DNA from: GWB2-37-7 sp049684915
Lineage (GTDB): Bacteria > Bacillota > Clostridia > Lutisporales > Lutisporaceae
Length of the DNA: 30,627 bases
Reading direction: 5' to 3'
NCBI GenBank assembly: GCA_049684915.1
Contig: JBAVGO010000188.1
Span: 1 to 30,627, forward strand
In this document: piece after piece, positions 14,555-22,192 of the stretch
How positions within the stretch are numbered: position 1 is the first letter of the stretch
Layout of the letters: the number at the start of each line of letters is the position of its first letter
The notes under the pieces: model-generated
What the model was told of the DNA's origin: nothing
Seen by the model: the letters and a program-made list of their open reading frames with translations, nothing else
Databases searched by the model: none
Program-made: the position numbers and the translations under genes

Positions 14555-16030
14555 ATGAGTGAGATTGATATTAAATACTCGAGTCTTGGAGGAGCACAAG
14601 GGTTTCTCGGTTCATCCGTTACAGGAGAGCTAGTATGTCCTGACGGTACTGGACATTATCGTCACTATCAGCATGGTTCTATTTATTGGAGCCCTTTAAC
14701 AGGTGCACATGAAATACACGGACTCATACGTGCAAAATGGGCTGTTCTGGGTTATGAAAGAAGCTTTTTGGGCTATCCTAAAACTGATGAAAGCTCATGC
14801 CCTGTATTAGGAGGGAAGTATAACCAGTTTCAAGGAGGTACAATCCTATGGTTTCCTGATTCAGAAGAGGCCTTTGAAGTGCATGGTGCTATACGAAGTA
14901 AATGGGGTCAACTGGGATGGGAATCGGGATTTCTTGGATTCCCTGTTACTGATGAACGTACTACACCAGACGGCATAGGAAGATATAACCACTTTCAAAA
15001 TGGTTCAGTATACTGGAAGCCTTCCATATCCGCCCATGAAGTCCACGGTCTTATAAAAGGCTACTGGGCAAGTAAAGGCTGGGAAAGAAATTCCGAGCTT
15101 GGCTATCCAATATCTGATGAAATCCCCACCTCCGAAGGTAGCAAGAACAGGTATAACGACTTTGAAAACGGAGTTGTATTCTGGAAGCATGGAAATGATA
15201 AGGCAACTCCATTATCAAAATTAACTATAAATAATGCTAGCAGAACCGCTGGCGAAGTTGTTTCCGAAATAAATAAAATTATAATCCCTGCTTTAACCTC
15301 TAATAGTTCTGTATACATAAAGAATGGTCCTTATCTTGCCGAGGTAACTGATTACTCATATGATGGTTCAGCGGTACATAATAGAAGATATAGAATCCAT
15401 GCGAATATTGGAATAGACGTATCTGCGATGCCTGATCCAACATCAAGTATTGATTTATGGATCGAAATCTCATATGATCGTTCTGATAAAAAAGTGAAGG
15501 CTTATCTCACGAATTGGACTGTGCATACTCATGTGCCGTGGCCAACATCAATGGGAGTTAGTGCATCAAGTATTAACAACAAATTCCGAAGTGCCCTAGA
15601 TCCTATGCTATGGAAACCCAATGTAGTAAGCAGCATACCAGCAGGTATTAATATTCTATCTGTAAAAGTAGTACCAAACGGTGACCTAAATGTATATATT
15701 GAACCTGCCTGCTTTATTACAACAGCATGTACTGAAGCAAAAGGGCTTCCCGATGATTGTATAGAACTTGAGACTCTAAGAAAATTCAGGAATGAATACC
15801 TTGCAAACCTCCCTGAGGGAAGTGAAATTCTTAATGAATATTCGTGGATTGCACCTCAAGTTGTACATAAAATAAATACCCTTGATAATTCCAAGAGTAT
15901 TTATGATGATCTATTTGAACGCTTAGTTAGAAAATCTGTGGATTTGATTCAAGCGGGCAAAATGGAGGAAGCTTACGAAAACTATATGTCAATTGTAAAT
16001 GAATTAAAGAATAAGTATGTGGCTGAATAA
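14555..16030 (+). CDS. LGFP-repeat protein with CFI-box C-terminal tail
   Basis: 491 residues without a signal peptide. The first 215 residues are four tandem LGFP repeats (about 54 residues each), with FLGxxxTxE, YxxFQxGxIYW and AHEVHGxIxxKW landmarks; such repeats are known in surface or cell-wall proteins of actinobacteria and others. A middle beta-rich domain (about 225-385) is unrecognised. The C-terminus (about 388-491) begins with a CFITTAC box followed by LRKFRNEYL and IAPQVVHKI, the CFI-box C-terminal domain found in assorted bacterial proteins. Start ATG has AAGGAAGGTG upstream; a strong promoter lies 120 bases away. Lack of an export signal is odd for a repeat of this kind, suggesting cytoplasmic use or non-classical export. 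Function unknown. Confidence 0.85.
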   Translation: MSEIDIKYSSLGGAQGFLGSSVTGELVCPDGTGHYRHYQHGSIYWSPLTGAHEIHGLIRAKWAVLGYERSFLGYPKTDESSCPVLGGKYNQFQGGTILWFPDSEEAFEVHGAIRSKWGQLGWESGFLGFPVTDERTTPDGIGRYNHFQNGSVYWKPSISAHEVHGLIKGYWASKGWERNSELGYPISDEIPTSEGSKNRYNDFENGVVFWKHGNDKATPLSKLTINNASRTAGEVVSEINKIIIPALTSNSSVYIKNGPYLAEVTDYSYDGSAVHNRRYRIHANIGIDVSAMPDPTSSIDLWIEISYDRSDKKVKAYLTNWTVHTHVPWPTSMGVSASSINNKFRSALDPMLWKPNVVSSIPAGINILSVKVVPNGDLNVYIEPACFITTACTEAKGLPDDCIELETLRKFRNEYLANLPEGSEILNEYSWIAPQVVHKINTLDNSKSIYDDLFERLVRKSVDLIQAGKMEEAYENYMSIVNELKNKYVAE

Positions 16031-16060
16031 TTATTAGCTAAACTCTATTCTGCTAAAATA

Positions 16061-16104
16061 TTGTAATAAAGGTATGCTGTTTGTTAAGCATACCTTTATT
16101 ACAA
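16061..16104. terminator. Bidirectional terminator between convergent operons
   Basis: Perfect 18-bp stem (16061-16078 with 16087-16104; core AAAGGTATGCT/AGCATACCTTT) and 8-base loop. It lies 30 bases after the LGFP gene and 33 bases after the end of the ECF operon, so it can stop transcription from both sides. Distal stem is A/T-rich, standing in for a U-run. Confidence 0.82.
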
Positions 16105-16137
16105 TTAAAATTTGATGTGTCAGGATAACTTATATTC

Positions 16138-16791
16138 CTAGTCTTCAAGGCTCAATGCTATAAGTTTATCTAAATCCTCAGGCACTTTAAATCCAAGCCT
16201 GCGTTTGCTCATTTCTTCATATTCAATGTATTGGTATTTATGAAGCTTTATCCGATTGAGCGAGAGTTTTTGACACATAACAGCTTCAAGCAAGTGACAA
16301 AACTCAAATTTCCATATTGTAAACGATGGCTCATAGGTAAATATGTAAGCAATCAACCTTCCAATATCCTTTTCCCTCTCTCCAGTTACTTCCTCTTCAA
16401 AATCTACTCCCCATATACCTAGATCATTTACTATGAAATTCCGACAGTTTACATCTCCTCGCAAAATAGATGTATGGTTAAAATCAACCGCTTGATAATA
16501 TTTCAAAAACCAGTCTGCTAGCATTTCAGAAAGAGTATGTTGCAGCTCTAGTCCAGCATTTTCCTTTTCCATAAGCTCTAGCTTTTCAAGCAGTGTTTGT
16601 CCTTCAATATACTCCATCTGTATTTCCATAGAACCTGATGATATTACCTTTGGAACCTTCAAGCCGAAGACATAGAGCTTATTCAGTGTGCGTTCCTCAA
16701 ATGCTGCTATACCTTCTGAGGGGTACTTCTTGATAACCAGTCCTCTATCTAACAGCACTCTATTGCGTCTGGAAATGAACTCAAGCATCAT
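16138..16791 (-). CDS. Small kinase-fold protein (RIO/Bud32/APH-like)
   Basis: 217 residues, matching the core of the protein-kinase-like superfamily. Visible are a possible ATP-contacting lysine in LVIKKYPSE, a glutamate in AAFEERTLNKL, a hinge-like MEYIEG, the catalytic loop RGDVNCRNFIV (Asp and Asn of HxDxxxxN, with His replaced by Arg) and GVDFEE (the DFG-like metal-binding Asp). This pattern suits RIO/Bud32 or lipopolysaccharide-kinase-like enzymes. The chosen ATG at 16791 overlaps the 3' end of the mobB-like gene by 11 bases and has GGAG 6 bases upstream; a start at 16842 would overlap more. Last gene of the operon. What it phosphorylates is unknown; being coupled to MobB suggests a small molecule or nucleotide-derived substrate, which is inference. 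Confidence 0.72.
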   Translation of the reverse strand: MMLEFISRRNRVLLDRGLVIKKYPSEGIAAFEERTLNKLYVFGLKVPKVISSGSMEIQMEYIEGQTLLEKLELMEKENAGLELQHTLSEMLADWFLKYYQAVDFNHTSILRGDVNCRNFIVNDLGIWGVDFEEEVTGEREKDIGRLIAYIFTYEPSFTIWKFEFCHLLEAVMCQKLSLNRIKLHKYQYIEYEEMSKRRLGFKVPEDLDKLIALSLED

Positions 16792-17539
16792 TTTTATCTC
16801 CAAGAGTAACCTTGATAGATGCATTGTCTCGGTACCCATCAAGTTCCTTTACAACCCCAAGAACAGCATTTCTGAGCAAAGCTTGTACAAACGGAACCAT
16901 ACTAATCTCTTTTTCATCTATATACAGTTTGATATTTCCATTACTTATTTTGCATTCACTCCTATGAGAAATACCGGTAAGTATTCTTGTGCCCATTTCA
17001 GTGCAGCTAAAACCACAAGCAGAGCAGCATTCAGGTGGAAATGCAGGAAGCTTATCATAAACCTTTAATTCTATGAGATCAACTAGAGAGGTTATATCGG
17101 TCATAGCATCAATTGCTTGAACACCTCTAAATTCTCTCATGTCCTTTGAAATTCGTCCCGAAACGCAAAATACATACGGATTCCAACGTTCATCAAGTTC
17201 CTGTTCATTGTGTGCGGTCAATATCATCGGATAATTCCCGTTATATACACCTTCCAAAACGACATAATCATAATTGTAGAACTCTAACACCTTTTCAATT
17301 TGCAGCTTCTCCTGAAATAGTATGTCTGTCTCATGATATCCAAGTGCTGTTACCAATTGGGAACCTGCTTGCTTGTGGCGATAAGTATTGGTGCCCTCCT
17401 TATCCATTTTGAAATCCTCAAAGTGTATTTCCTTAACTGATCCTACCGAATAACCCCTACTGCGCAATTCTGCAATGATTCTTTCAATTGTTGTTGTTTT
17501 CCCACTCTGGGTAAACCCAGTAACGCTAAATACTTTCAT
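16781..17539 (-). CDS. mobB: MobB-like P-loop GTPase with cysteine-rich C-terminal domain
   Basis: 252 residues. The N-terminal part (about 1-165) resembles MobB of molybdopterin-guanine dinucleotide synthesis: P-loop GFTQSGKTT (8-16), then VGSVKEIHFEDFKMDKEGTNTYRHKQAG (the segment that in MobB holds conserved polar residues), and DYVVLEGVYN, the MobB LVEG-type motif. The C-terminal domain (about 170-252) carries a cysteine cluster, ECCSACGFSCTEMG then SEC, shaped like an iron-sulfur or metal site, and is not in E. coli MobB. Start ATG has AAGGAG 5 bases upstream. It lies 15 bases after ecfT. It points to a molybdenum or tungsten cofactor link for the operon but no other MGD-synthesis gene is present. 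Confidence 0.78.
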   Translation of the reverse strand: MKVFSVTGFTQSGKTTTIERIIAELRSRGYSVGSVKEIHFEDFKMDKEGTNTYRHKQAGSQLVTALGYHETDILFQEKLQIEKVLEFYNYDYVVLEGVYNGNYPMILTAHNEQELDERWNPYVFCVSGRISKDMREFRGVQAIDAMTDITSLVDLIELKVYDKLPAFPPECCSACGFSCTEMGTRILTGISHRSECKISNGNIKLYIDEKEISMVPFVQALLRNAVLGVVKELDGYRDNASIKVTLGDKNDA

Positions 17540-17554
17540 ATTTGCTCCTTTACT

Positions 17555-18313
17555 TTATAAGAACTTAAACTTTTCAATGAACCACCAGTACAGCATAATG
17601 AATCCAAATACCGTAGCTGCTGACATGATAAGTGTATCCACAGATTTCATTTTAAGTGTATAATAGCTGGTTCGCTGAGGATATGCCCGAAAGCCTCTCA
17701 TTTCCATTGCAATGGCTAAATCCTGTGCCTTCGCTATAGAGCCTGCCACAACAGGCAGCATCAGGTAGCTATATACCTTTATGCGTTTACTCCATTTAAT
17801 TCTCCCTATATCTACCCCACGTAGCTGCAATGAAATGAGTGCGTCCTTTAACTCACTGCTGAAAACTGGTAAAAAACGAATGGCAATAGACACCATGTAT
17901 GCAAGCTCATAAGGGACTTTCATCTGTACCATTGCTCTTATCAGAGATCGAGAACCGCATTTAGCCAACAAAGCGCCTCCCATTATTAGAATCGCCAGCC
18001 TGCAAAGAACAACTATACCTTTTTCAAGACCGCCCGCAGAGATTATAGTAACATCATAGAAAGCCAGCCACACTCTTCCGCTTGGCTGAAACAGACTTTG
18101 CATGATAACAACTATAATGATGACCTGCCACAGTCGCTTGAGCTTCTTGAATACCTTCTGTAAATCAACACCAAAACTAATGGTACAAATAAAAAAGACA
18201 ATAGTTAGAACCCCTATCATGTACGCCTTTTGCAGTAAAACAGCAAGTATCGACGAGCCGATGGCAATGGTAAGGTATGTGCGCGGATCATAGCATCCTT
18301 TAGGCTTCATCAT
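17555..18313 (-). CDS. ecfT: ECF transporter transmembrane component EcfT
   Basis: 252 residues, the size of EcfT/CbiQ, which couples ATP hydrolysis by the two ATPases to the substrate-binding S protein. Hydrophobic helices alternate with a cytoplasmic region carrying the two characteristic coupling motifs: LISLQLRGVD and, later, IAMEMRGFRAYP, the Ala-Arg-Gly-like motifs that sit on the ATPases. Start ATG overlaps the end of the preceding ATPase gene by 14 bases, showing tight translational coupling. It is part of an S-T-A-A' set within one operon, hence probably a dedicated (group I) ECF system, not shared with other S proteins. Confidence 0.9.
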   Translation of the reverse strand: MMKPKGCYDPRTYLTIAIGSSILAVLLQKAYMIGVLTIVFFICTISFGVDLQKVFKKLKRLWQVIIIVVIMQSLFQPSGRVWLAFYDVTIISAGGLEKGIVVLCRLAILIMGGALLAKCGSRSLIRAMVQMKVPYELAYMVSIAIRFLPVFSSELKDALISLQLRGVDIGRIKWSKRIKVYSYLMLPVVAGSIAKAQDLAIAMEMRGFRAYPQRTSYYTLKMKSVDTLIMSAATVFGFIMLYWWFIEKFKFL

Positions 18314-18962
18314 AGATAACCCCGTCTTTCATTTTAAATATCCTGTCTACATGACGATTGACAAATGCGAGGTCATGGCTAATAAGGATGATTCCAATCC
18401 CATCAAACAAAAGCTGGTCAATCGTCCTTGAAAGCATTTCTCTTCGAGACTGGTCAAGTCCTGTTGTGGGTTCATCAAGCACAATATATGACGGCTTGTT
18501 TGCAAGAATTGCAGCAAGTGCAAGTCTTTGCTTTTCTCCACGACTTAAACGCAGAGTGGAATTATTTGCAATCTGCGTTAAATCAAATCGAGCAAGCATT
18601 TCAGCTGTAAGTTCTTCGGCAGCTTCCTTGCTCATGCCCTTTAATGTGAGAGCGAAGCTAATCTCTTCATTTACAATCGGTGCAAATATCTGATGAGAAG
18701 GCTCCTGAAATAGATAACCTATTCTACTTCCAATCCATGCTAGAGACTTTTTTGCCGTGTCTTCACCGTCAATCAATACCCTGCCGTATTGAGGACTTAT
18801 AAGACCTGCAATAATCTTCGACAGGGTTGTTTTACCACATCCATTTGCACCTATCAGTCCTGCACATTTTCCCATATGAAAATCAATTGAAATGTCTTTT
18901 ATTGAAAAGTTGTTGTCAGGATATGTGTAACCGACATTATCAAGAATAATAAAGCTACCCAT
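18300..18962 (-). CDS. ecfA: ECF transporter ATPase (second)
   Basis: 220-residue ABC ATPase of an ECF importer. Walker A is GANGCGKTT (39-47), the Q-loop follows as YLFQEPSHQIF, the signature is LSRGEKQRLALAA (the usual LSGGQ changed to LSRGE), Walker B SYIVLDEPTTGLD and the switch HDL. Start ATG overlaps the preceding ATPase gene stop by 8 bases. The GYLFQEPSHQIFAP stretch resembles ECF ATPases, where Q-loop variation contacts EcfT. Pairs with the other ATPase to form the heterodimer. Confidence 0.93.
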   Translation of the reverse strand: MGSFIILDNVGYTYPDNNFSIKDISIDFHMGKCAGLIGANGCGKTTLSKIIAGLISPQYGRVLIDGEDTAKKSLAWIGSRIGYLFQEPSHQIFAPIVNEEISFALTLKGMSKEAAEELTAEMLARFDLTQIANNSTLRLSRGEKQRLALAAILANKPSYIVLDEPTTGLDQSRREMLSRTIDQLLFDGIGIILISHDLAFVNRHVDRIFKMKDGVIYDEA

Positions 18963-19626
18963 TTTCTACACCCCCAACCGGTAATAGATTGAGTATTCTA
19001 TCTGCTGCTGATAGATTGCTGGCATCGTGATCAACCATAACAAATGTATGACCGTTTCGTTTTAATCGATTAATGCAGTCTAATACCAGTTCTTTACCAA
19101 CTGAGTCAATCTGTGACATAACTTCATCAAATAGCAATATACGAGGTCTTAAAGCAAGTACGCTTGCAATAGCTACAAGCTGTTTTTGTCCGCCAGAGAG
19201 CTTTTCCGGGTGGGTATAGCGATATCTCTCCATTCCTACTATTTGAAGTGCTTCATCAATCCGACTTCCTATTTCTTCTTTTGAAAAGCACAGGTTTTCT
19301 GGCCCAAAGGCTATCTCATCCTCTACTGTATCACAAAAAAGCTGGCACTCTGGATTTTGGAACACTATACCAAGTAATGATGCCATCTCGTAACGTGGAA
19401 TATCAGAGATATGCTTTCCACATATAAATATATCTCCGGTCAATTTGCCTTTAAAGGTTCTGGGAATTATACCGCACATACAATACAGCAATGTACTTTT
19501 ACCGCAGCCAGAAGGGCCATTTATCGCCAATGCTTCACCCTCATTTACATCAATGTATATATCTCTAAACAGGGGCTCCTTGCCTGGGTATGAAAAGCAT
19601 AGGTTCTTTGTCAAAAGCACACTCAT
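18955..19626 (-). CDS. ecfA: ECF transporter ATPase (first)
   Basis: 223-residue ABC ATPase. Walker A is GPSGCGKST (37-45), Q-loop IVFQNPECQLF, signature LSGGQKQLVAIAS, Walker B RILLFDE with the catalytic glutamate and a switch His in MVDHDASNL. The canonical sequence makes it the likely catalytic partner of the second ATPase, whose signature is altered. The ATG overlaps the preceding gene stop by 4 bases (GAGGT 9 bases upstream). Cytoplasmic, bound to EcfT. Confidence 0.93.
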   Translation of the reverse strand: MSVLLTKNLCFSYPGKEPLFRDIYIDVNEGEALAINGPSGCGKSTLLYCMCGIIPRTFKGKLTGDIFICGKHISDIPRYEMASLLGIVFQNPECQLFCDTVEDEIAFGPENLCFSKEEIGSRIDEALQIVGMERYRYTHPEKLSGGQKQLVAIASVLALRPRILLFDEVMSQIDSVGKELVLDCINRLKRNGHTFVMVDHDASNLSAADRILNLLPVGGVENG

Positions 19627-20144
19627 TTGCTATTGACCTCAAGTAGAAATTTACACCACCGTTGACTGAATTGTTCCTTCACAAGCACCATCATGAATGG
19701 TCCCGAGCCTCCGTTTTCTTTGTTTCCAAGAGATTTCCCTCCCTCAGAGGTGACGATAAAACAGTTTTTATCGTCCATAGCTTCGTCTTTTGTTACTGCA
19801 CTTGCATAACCGTCTGCTGCCATGAAAACAAAGCTTTGTACTCCTTCGCTGTCAGCACTAAGCTTATCAATTATTGCTTTGAACGGAACGCCTTGATACA
19901 CCTTTGCTTCGGCTGCCTTACCACTACTTTTAAGATTTGTATGGATATCCTGTATACCTATGCTTTGAAGCATAGCCATATCAACTGTATATGTTTTTGA
20001 TGCAATGTTTATAGTAAATTCCTGGGCATTTTGCATTGCTTTTTTTTCTTCTACAGCTTTGGCATTCAAAGAAGCCAATACGCCCACTAAAACAAATAGA
20101 ACTACTATAATAATAATTACTATCTTTGTTTGACTGTTTTTCAT
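19623..20144 (-). CDS. Membrane-tethered protein with molybdopterin-oxidoreductase-like domain
   Basis: 173 residues: an uncleaved N-terminal helix (about 8-29), then one extracellular domain with FMAADGYASAVTKDE and GPFMMVLVKE. This is the shape of the oxidoreductase-molybdopterin (sulfite-oxidase) fold, whose conserved strand reads DGYxxxxP. The cysteine ligand of molybdenum in true sulfite oxidases is not recognisable, so it probably does not hold a catalytic Moco. Similar DG[YFL]xx motifs occur in three other proteins of this operon. Start ATG has GGAGGT 5 bases upstream and overlaps the lipoprotein gene before it by 4 bases. I infer a surface-exposed binding partner for the ECF substrate; domain assignment rests on motif similarity alone. 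Confidence 0.68.
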   Translation of the reverse strand: MKNSQTKIVIIIIVVLFVLVGVLASLNAKAVEEKKAMQNAQEFTINIASKTYTVDMAMLQSIGIQDIHTNLKSSGKAAEAKVYQGVPFKAIIDKLSADSEGVQSFVFMAADGYASAVTKDEAMDDKNCFIVTSEGGKSLGNKENGGSGPFMMVLVKEQFSQRWCKFLLEVNSK

Positions 20145-21583
20145 TTCTGACCTCCAATTATTCCATAAGGCACCAGCATATCATCCTCACAAAATATACC
20201 GTGTATGCCGACTTCTCCGCTATTATGCTGTCCATGATCTGCAAGCAAAATGATTTTTCCATGCCACATTGCTGCTAGCTTAGCTGTCATGTCATCAATC
20301 TCACGCATTTTTTGTGTAGTTTGCTCGGAATATGGACCAGTTGCGTGTGCTGTATCATCTATACCATGAAAATGAACAAACAAGAGCTTTGGAGCTTGTG
20401 AAACAGCATCCTTCGCATTTTCAAACACTTCATCATCAGTGCCATTACTATTCTTATCAGCATTTAACGATGGTTCCAGAGAAGTATTTATAAGCTTTAA
20501 ATCGCCCTCTATATAAATACATTTATAGCCAGCATCAGAAGCAGCTTTGAACAAATCAGAGCCTATAAGTGCTTTATCCTTTTTAGCGAGGATTCCATTT
20601 TCTAAAGGAGGTTTGCCAGTAAGCATTGAAGCAAGAGACACATTGGAAATAGATGGGAATACAGTTACTGCCTGCTGCAAGTCACAGCTGCTAAGATATG
20701 GCATGCTACCTGTGGCTTCAGCATTTTTGTACATGTTATACCCAAGTCCATCAAGCAGGATAACAAGCACATTTTCATCCTTTTCCAGAATGTGAAGGCT
20801 GTCCCTATATACATCCATAACCGATATTAGAGGAGGATTGGACATAATTCCACTAACATCCTCAATCACATTCTTTCCATCTTCATATACATAATCAATG
20901 CGATTTTCACAAAGCTCAAGGCTTCCTTTGCTGCGGTCATAAGCGGCAGCACCATTGTGCCCTGTGATATAAAGATTGTTATATTCTGTTATAAGCCCAC
21001 TAATCGGTATTCGCTTATGCGGAGTGTATACAGTTACATTAACACCGTTTTTTTCGGAACGTCCCTCAAACTGATTCACATACATAAAGCCTCCTGCTAG
21101 AAGCTGTCCAGGAGTTACATACTTGCTGTTATTCAAATCAATAAGTCCTATTTTCCCCAAATCATTTGATATGGCAGCTTCCTTAGTAACAATTATAATT
21201 TCAGAGAGTCTTTTTATTTGGCTTGATATAGGATGCTTAGGATTTATACACTCCCATGCATACTCATTTGAAAATGTAATATAACAGTCCTTGGTGGTTG
21301 AACCATCTATCCTTGCTGATAGACCATCATCACCCTTTAATATAATATCAAAGCTGTCGGATCTTGGCTTTGCTTGTTCTATTACTTCAGCTAGGCACAA
21401 TGCATCAACTTTCTCACCGTTACGATCAGCCTTAACCTTGTTAAATCCGTCCAATGATGCAATCTGCTGTGTAGACTCTACATCACCAATGACCGAAAAA
21501 TGCGGTGTGAAAGACTGCTTTTCTTGGGAGGAACAGGCTGTAACGAAAAGCATCAGTATGAGCATTATGCTAAGCTTCTTCAT
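20141..21583 (-). CDS. Lipoprotein with alkaline-phosphatase-superfamily domain
   Basis: 480 residues. Lipobox FVTAC places the lipidated Cys at 17. Residues about 60-165 form a further molybdopterin-oxidoreductase-like domain (GDDGLSARIDG). Residues about 265-480 belong to the alkaline-phosphatase/nucleotide-pyrophosphatase superfamily: metal-binding LLDGLGYN, nucleophile region FPSISNVSLASMLTGKPPLENGI, FHGIDDTAHATGP (Asp and His), LADHGQH (Asp and His) and GIHG. The expected Thr nucleophile is Ser in this region. It is likely an extracellular phosphodiesterase or phosphatase that trims a phosphorylated nutrient, such as a nucleotide-linked cofactor, before uptake. ATG has GGGAGGT 8 bases upstream. 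Overlaps the membrane-tethered gene downstream (4 bases) and the S-component gene upstream (14 bases). Confidence 0.8.
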   Translation of the reverse strand: MKKLSIMLILMLFVTACSSQEKQSFTPHFSVIGDVESTQQIASLDGFNKVKADRNGEKVDALCLAEVIEQAKPRSDSFDIILKGDDGLSARIDGSTTKDCYITFSNEYAWECINPKHPISSQIKRLSEIIIVTKEAAISNDLGKIGLIDLNNSKYVTPGQLLAGGFMYVNQFEGRSEKNGVNVTVYTPHKRIPISGLITEYNNLYITGHNGAAAYDRSKGSLELCENRIDYVYEDGKNVIEDVSGIMSNPPLISVMDVYRDSLHILEKDENVLVILLDGLGYNMYKNAEATGSMPYLSSCDLQQAVTVFPSISNVSLASMLTGKPPLENGILAKKDKALIGSDLFKAASDAGYKCIYIEGDLKLINTSLEPSLNADKNSNGTDDEVFENAKDAVSQAPKLLFVHFHGIDDTAHATGPYSEQTTQKMREIDDMTAKLAAMWHGKIILLADHGQHNSGEVGIHGIFCEDDMLVPYGIIGGQK

Positions 21584-22145
21584 TTTTCTCTACCTCCCAG
21601 GATATAATCCCGATGTGCCTCAGCTGTTTAGCAATATTCCAAGCTACAACGCCGCCGATACCTGCGGATAATGCACTTGCTGCAAGACTTAGAAGCAATG
21701 GAACTGTGGGCATGTTAAAAAACACCGAGCCTACAAGCAGTGTTCCCGTAAGGTTGGCAGCAATACAACCTAAAAAACAGCATAACATGCATCGGCCTCG
21801 GTGTCCCATTATAAGCATCACAACATCCACGGCTAAGCCTGGAGCGGTGTAGGTTATTAAGCTCATAATGCCATGAGAGCCAGATATTCCCGTAATAATA
21901 ACAAGAATACCCTGGACTAGACCAGTCAGAGTAGAAGCTCCCAAACGTCCAGTAATGGCTGTTGACAGTACCAGGAAAAGCATGTACATTCCCCCTGCCA
22001 CCACACCCCCTGGTATATATAAGGGACCTGTTATAATATGAACAAGAGGCACTATGACGCCTTTGATGGCTACACCAACTGCAGCCATCAGTGCAATGAT
22101 TACCAACTCAAAAATAGACATTTTGCTTATCAGTTTATTTAACAT
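21570..22145 (-). CDS. ECF transporter substrate-binding S component
   Basis: 191 residues, about six hydrophobic helices, typical of ECF S proteins. Helix 1 reads FELVIIALMAAVGVAIKG, with the small-residue (Ala-x3-Ala) face that packs against EcfT. It defines what the transporter carries, but I could not match it to a known S family (for example RibU, ThiT, FolT, BioY, HmpT); a YkoE-like flavour is possible. I start it at the ATG at 22145 with GAGG 6 bases upstream; a GTG at 22184 would give 13 more residues but lacks a ribosome site. It overlaps the phosphatase gene by 14 bases and lies 47 bases after the FMN-binding lipoprotein gene. Confidence 0.75.
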   Translation of the reverse strand: MLNKLISKMSIFELVIIALMAAVGVAIKGVIVPLVHIITGPLYIPGGVVAGGMYMLFLVLSTAITGRLGASTLTGLVQGILVIITGISGSHGIMSLITYTAPGLAVDVVMLIMGHRGRCMLCCFLGCIAANLTGTLLVGSVFFNMPTVPLLLSLAASALSAGIGGVVAWNIAKQLRHIGIISWEVEKNEEA

Positions 22146-22192
22146 ACTCCGCCTCACAAATATTATTTCTACGACTTCAGTCACAAAGTCAA

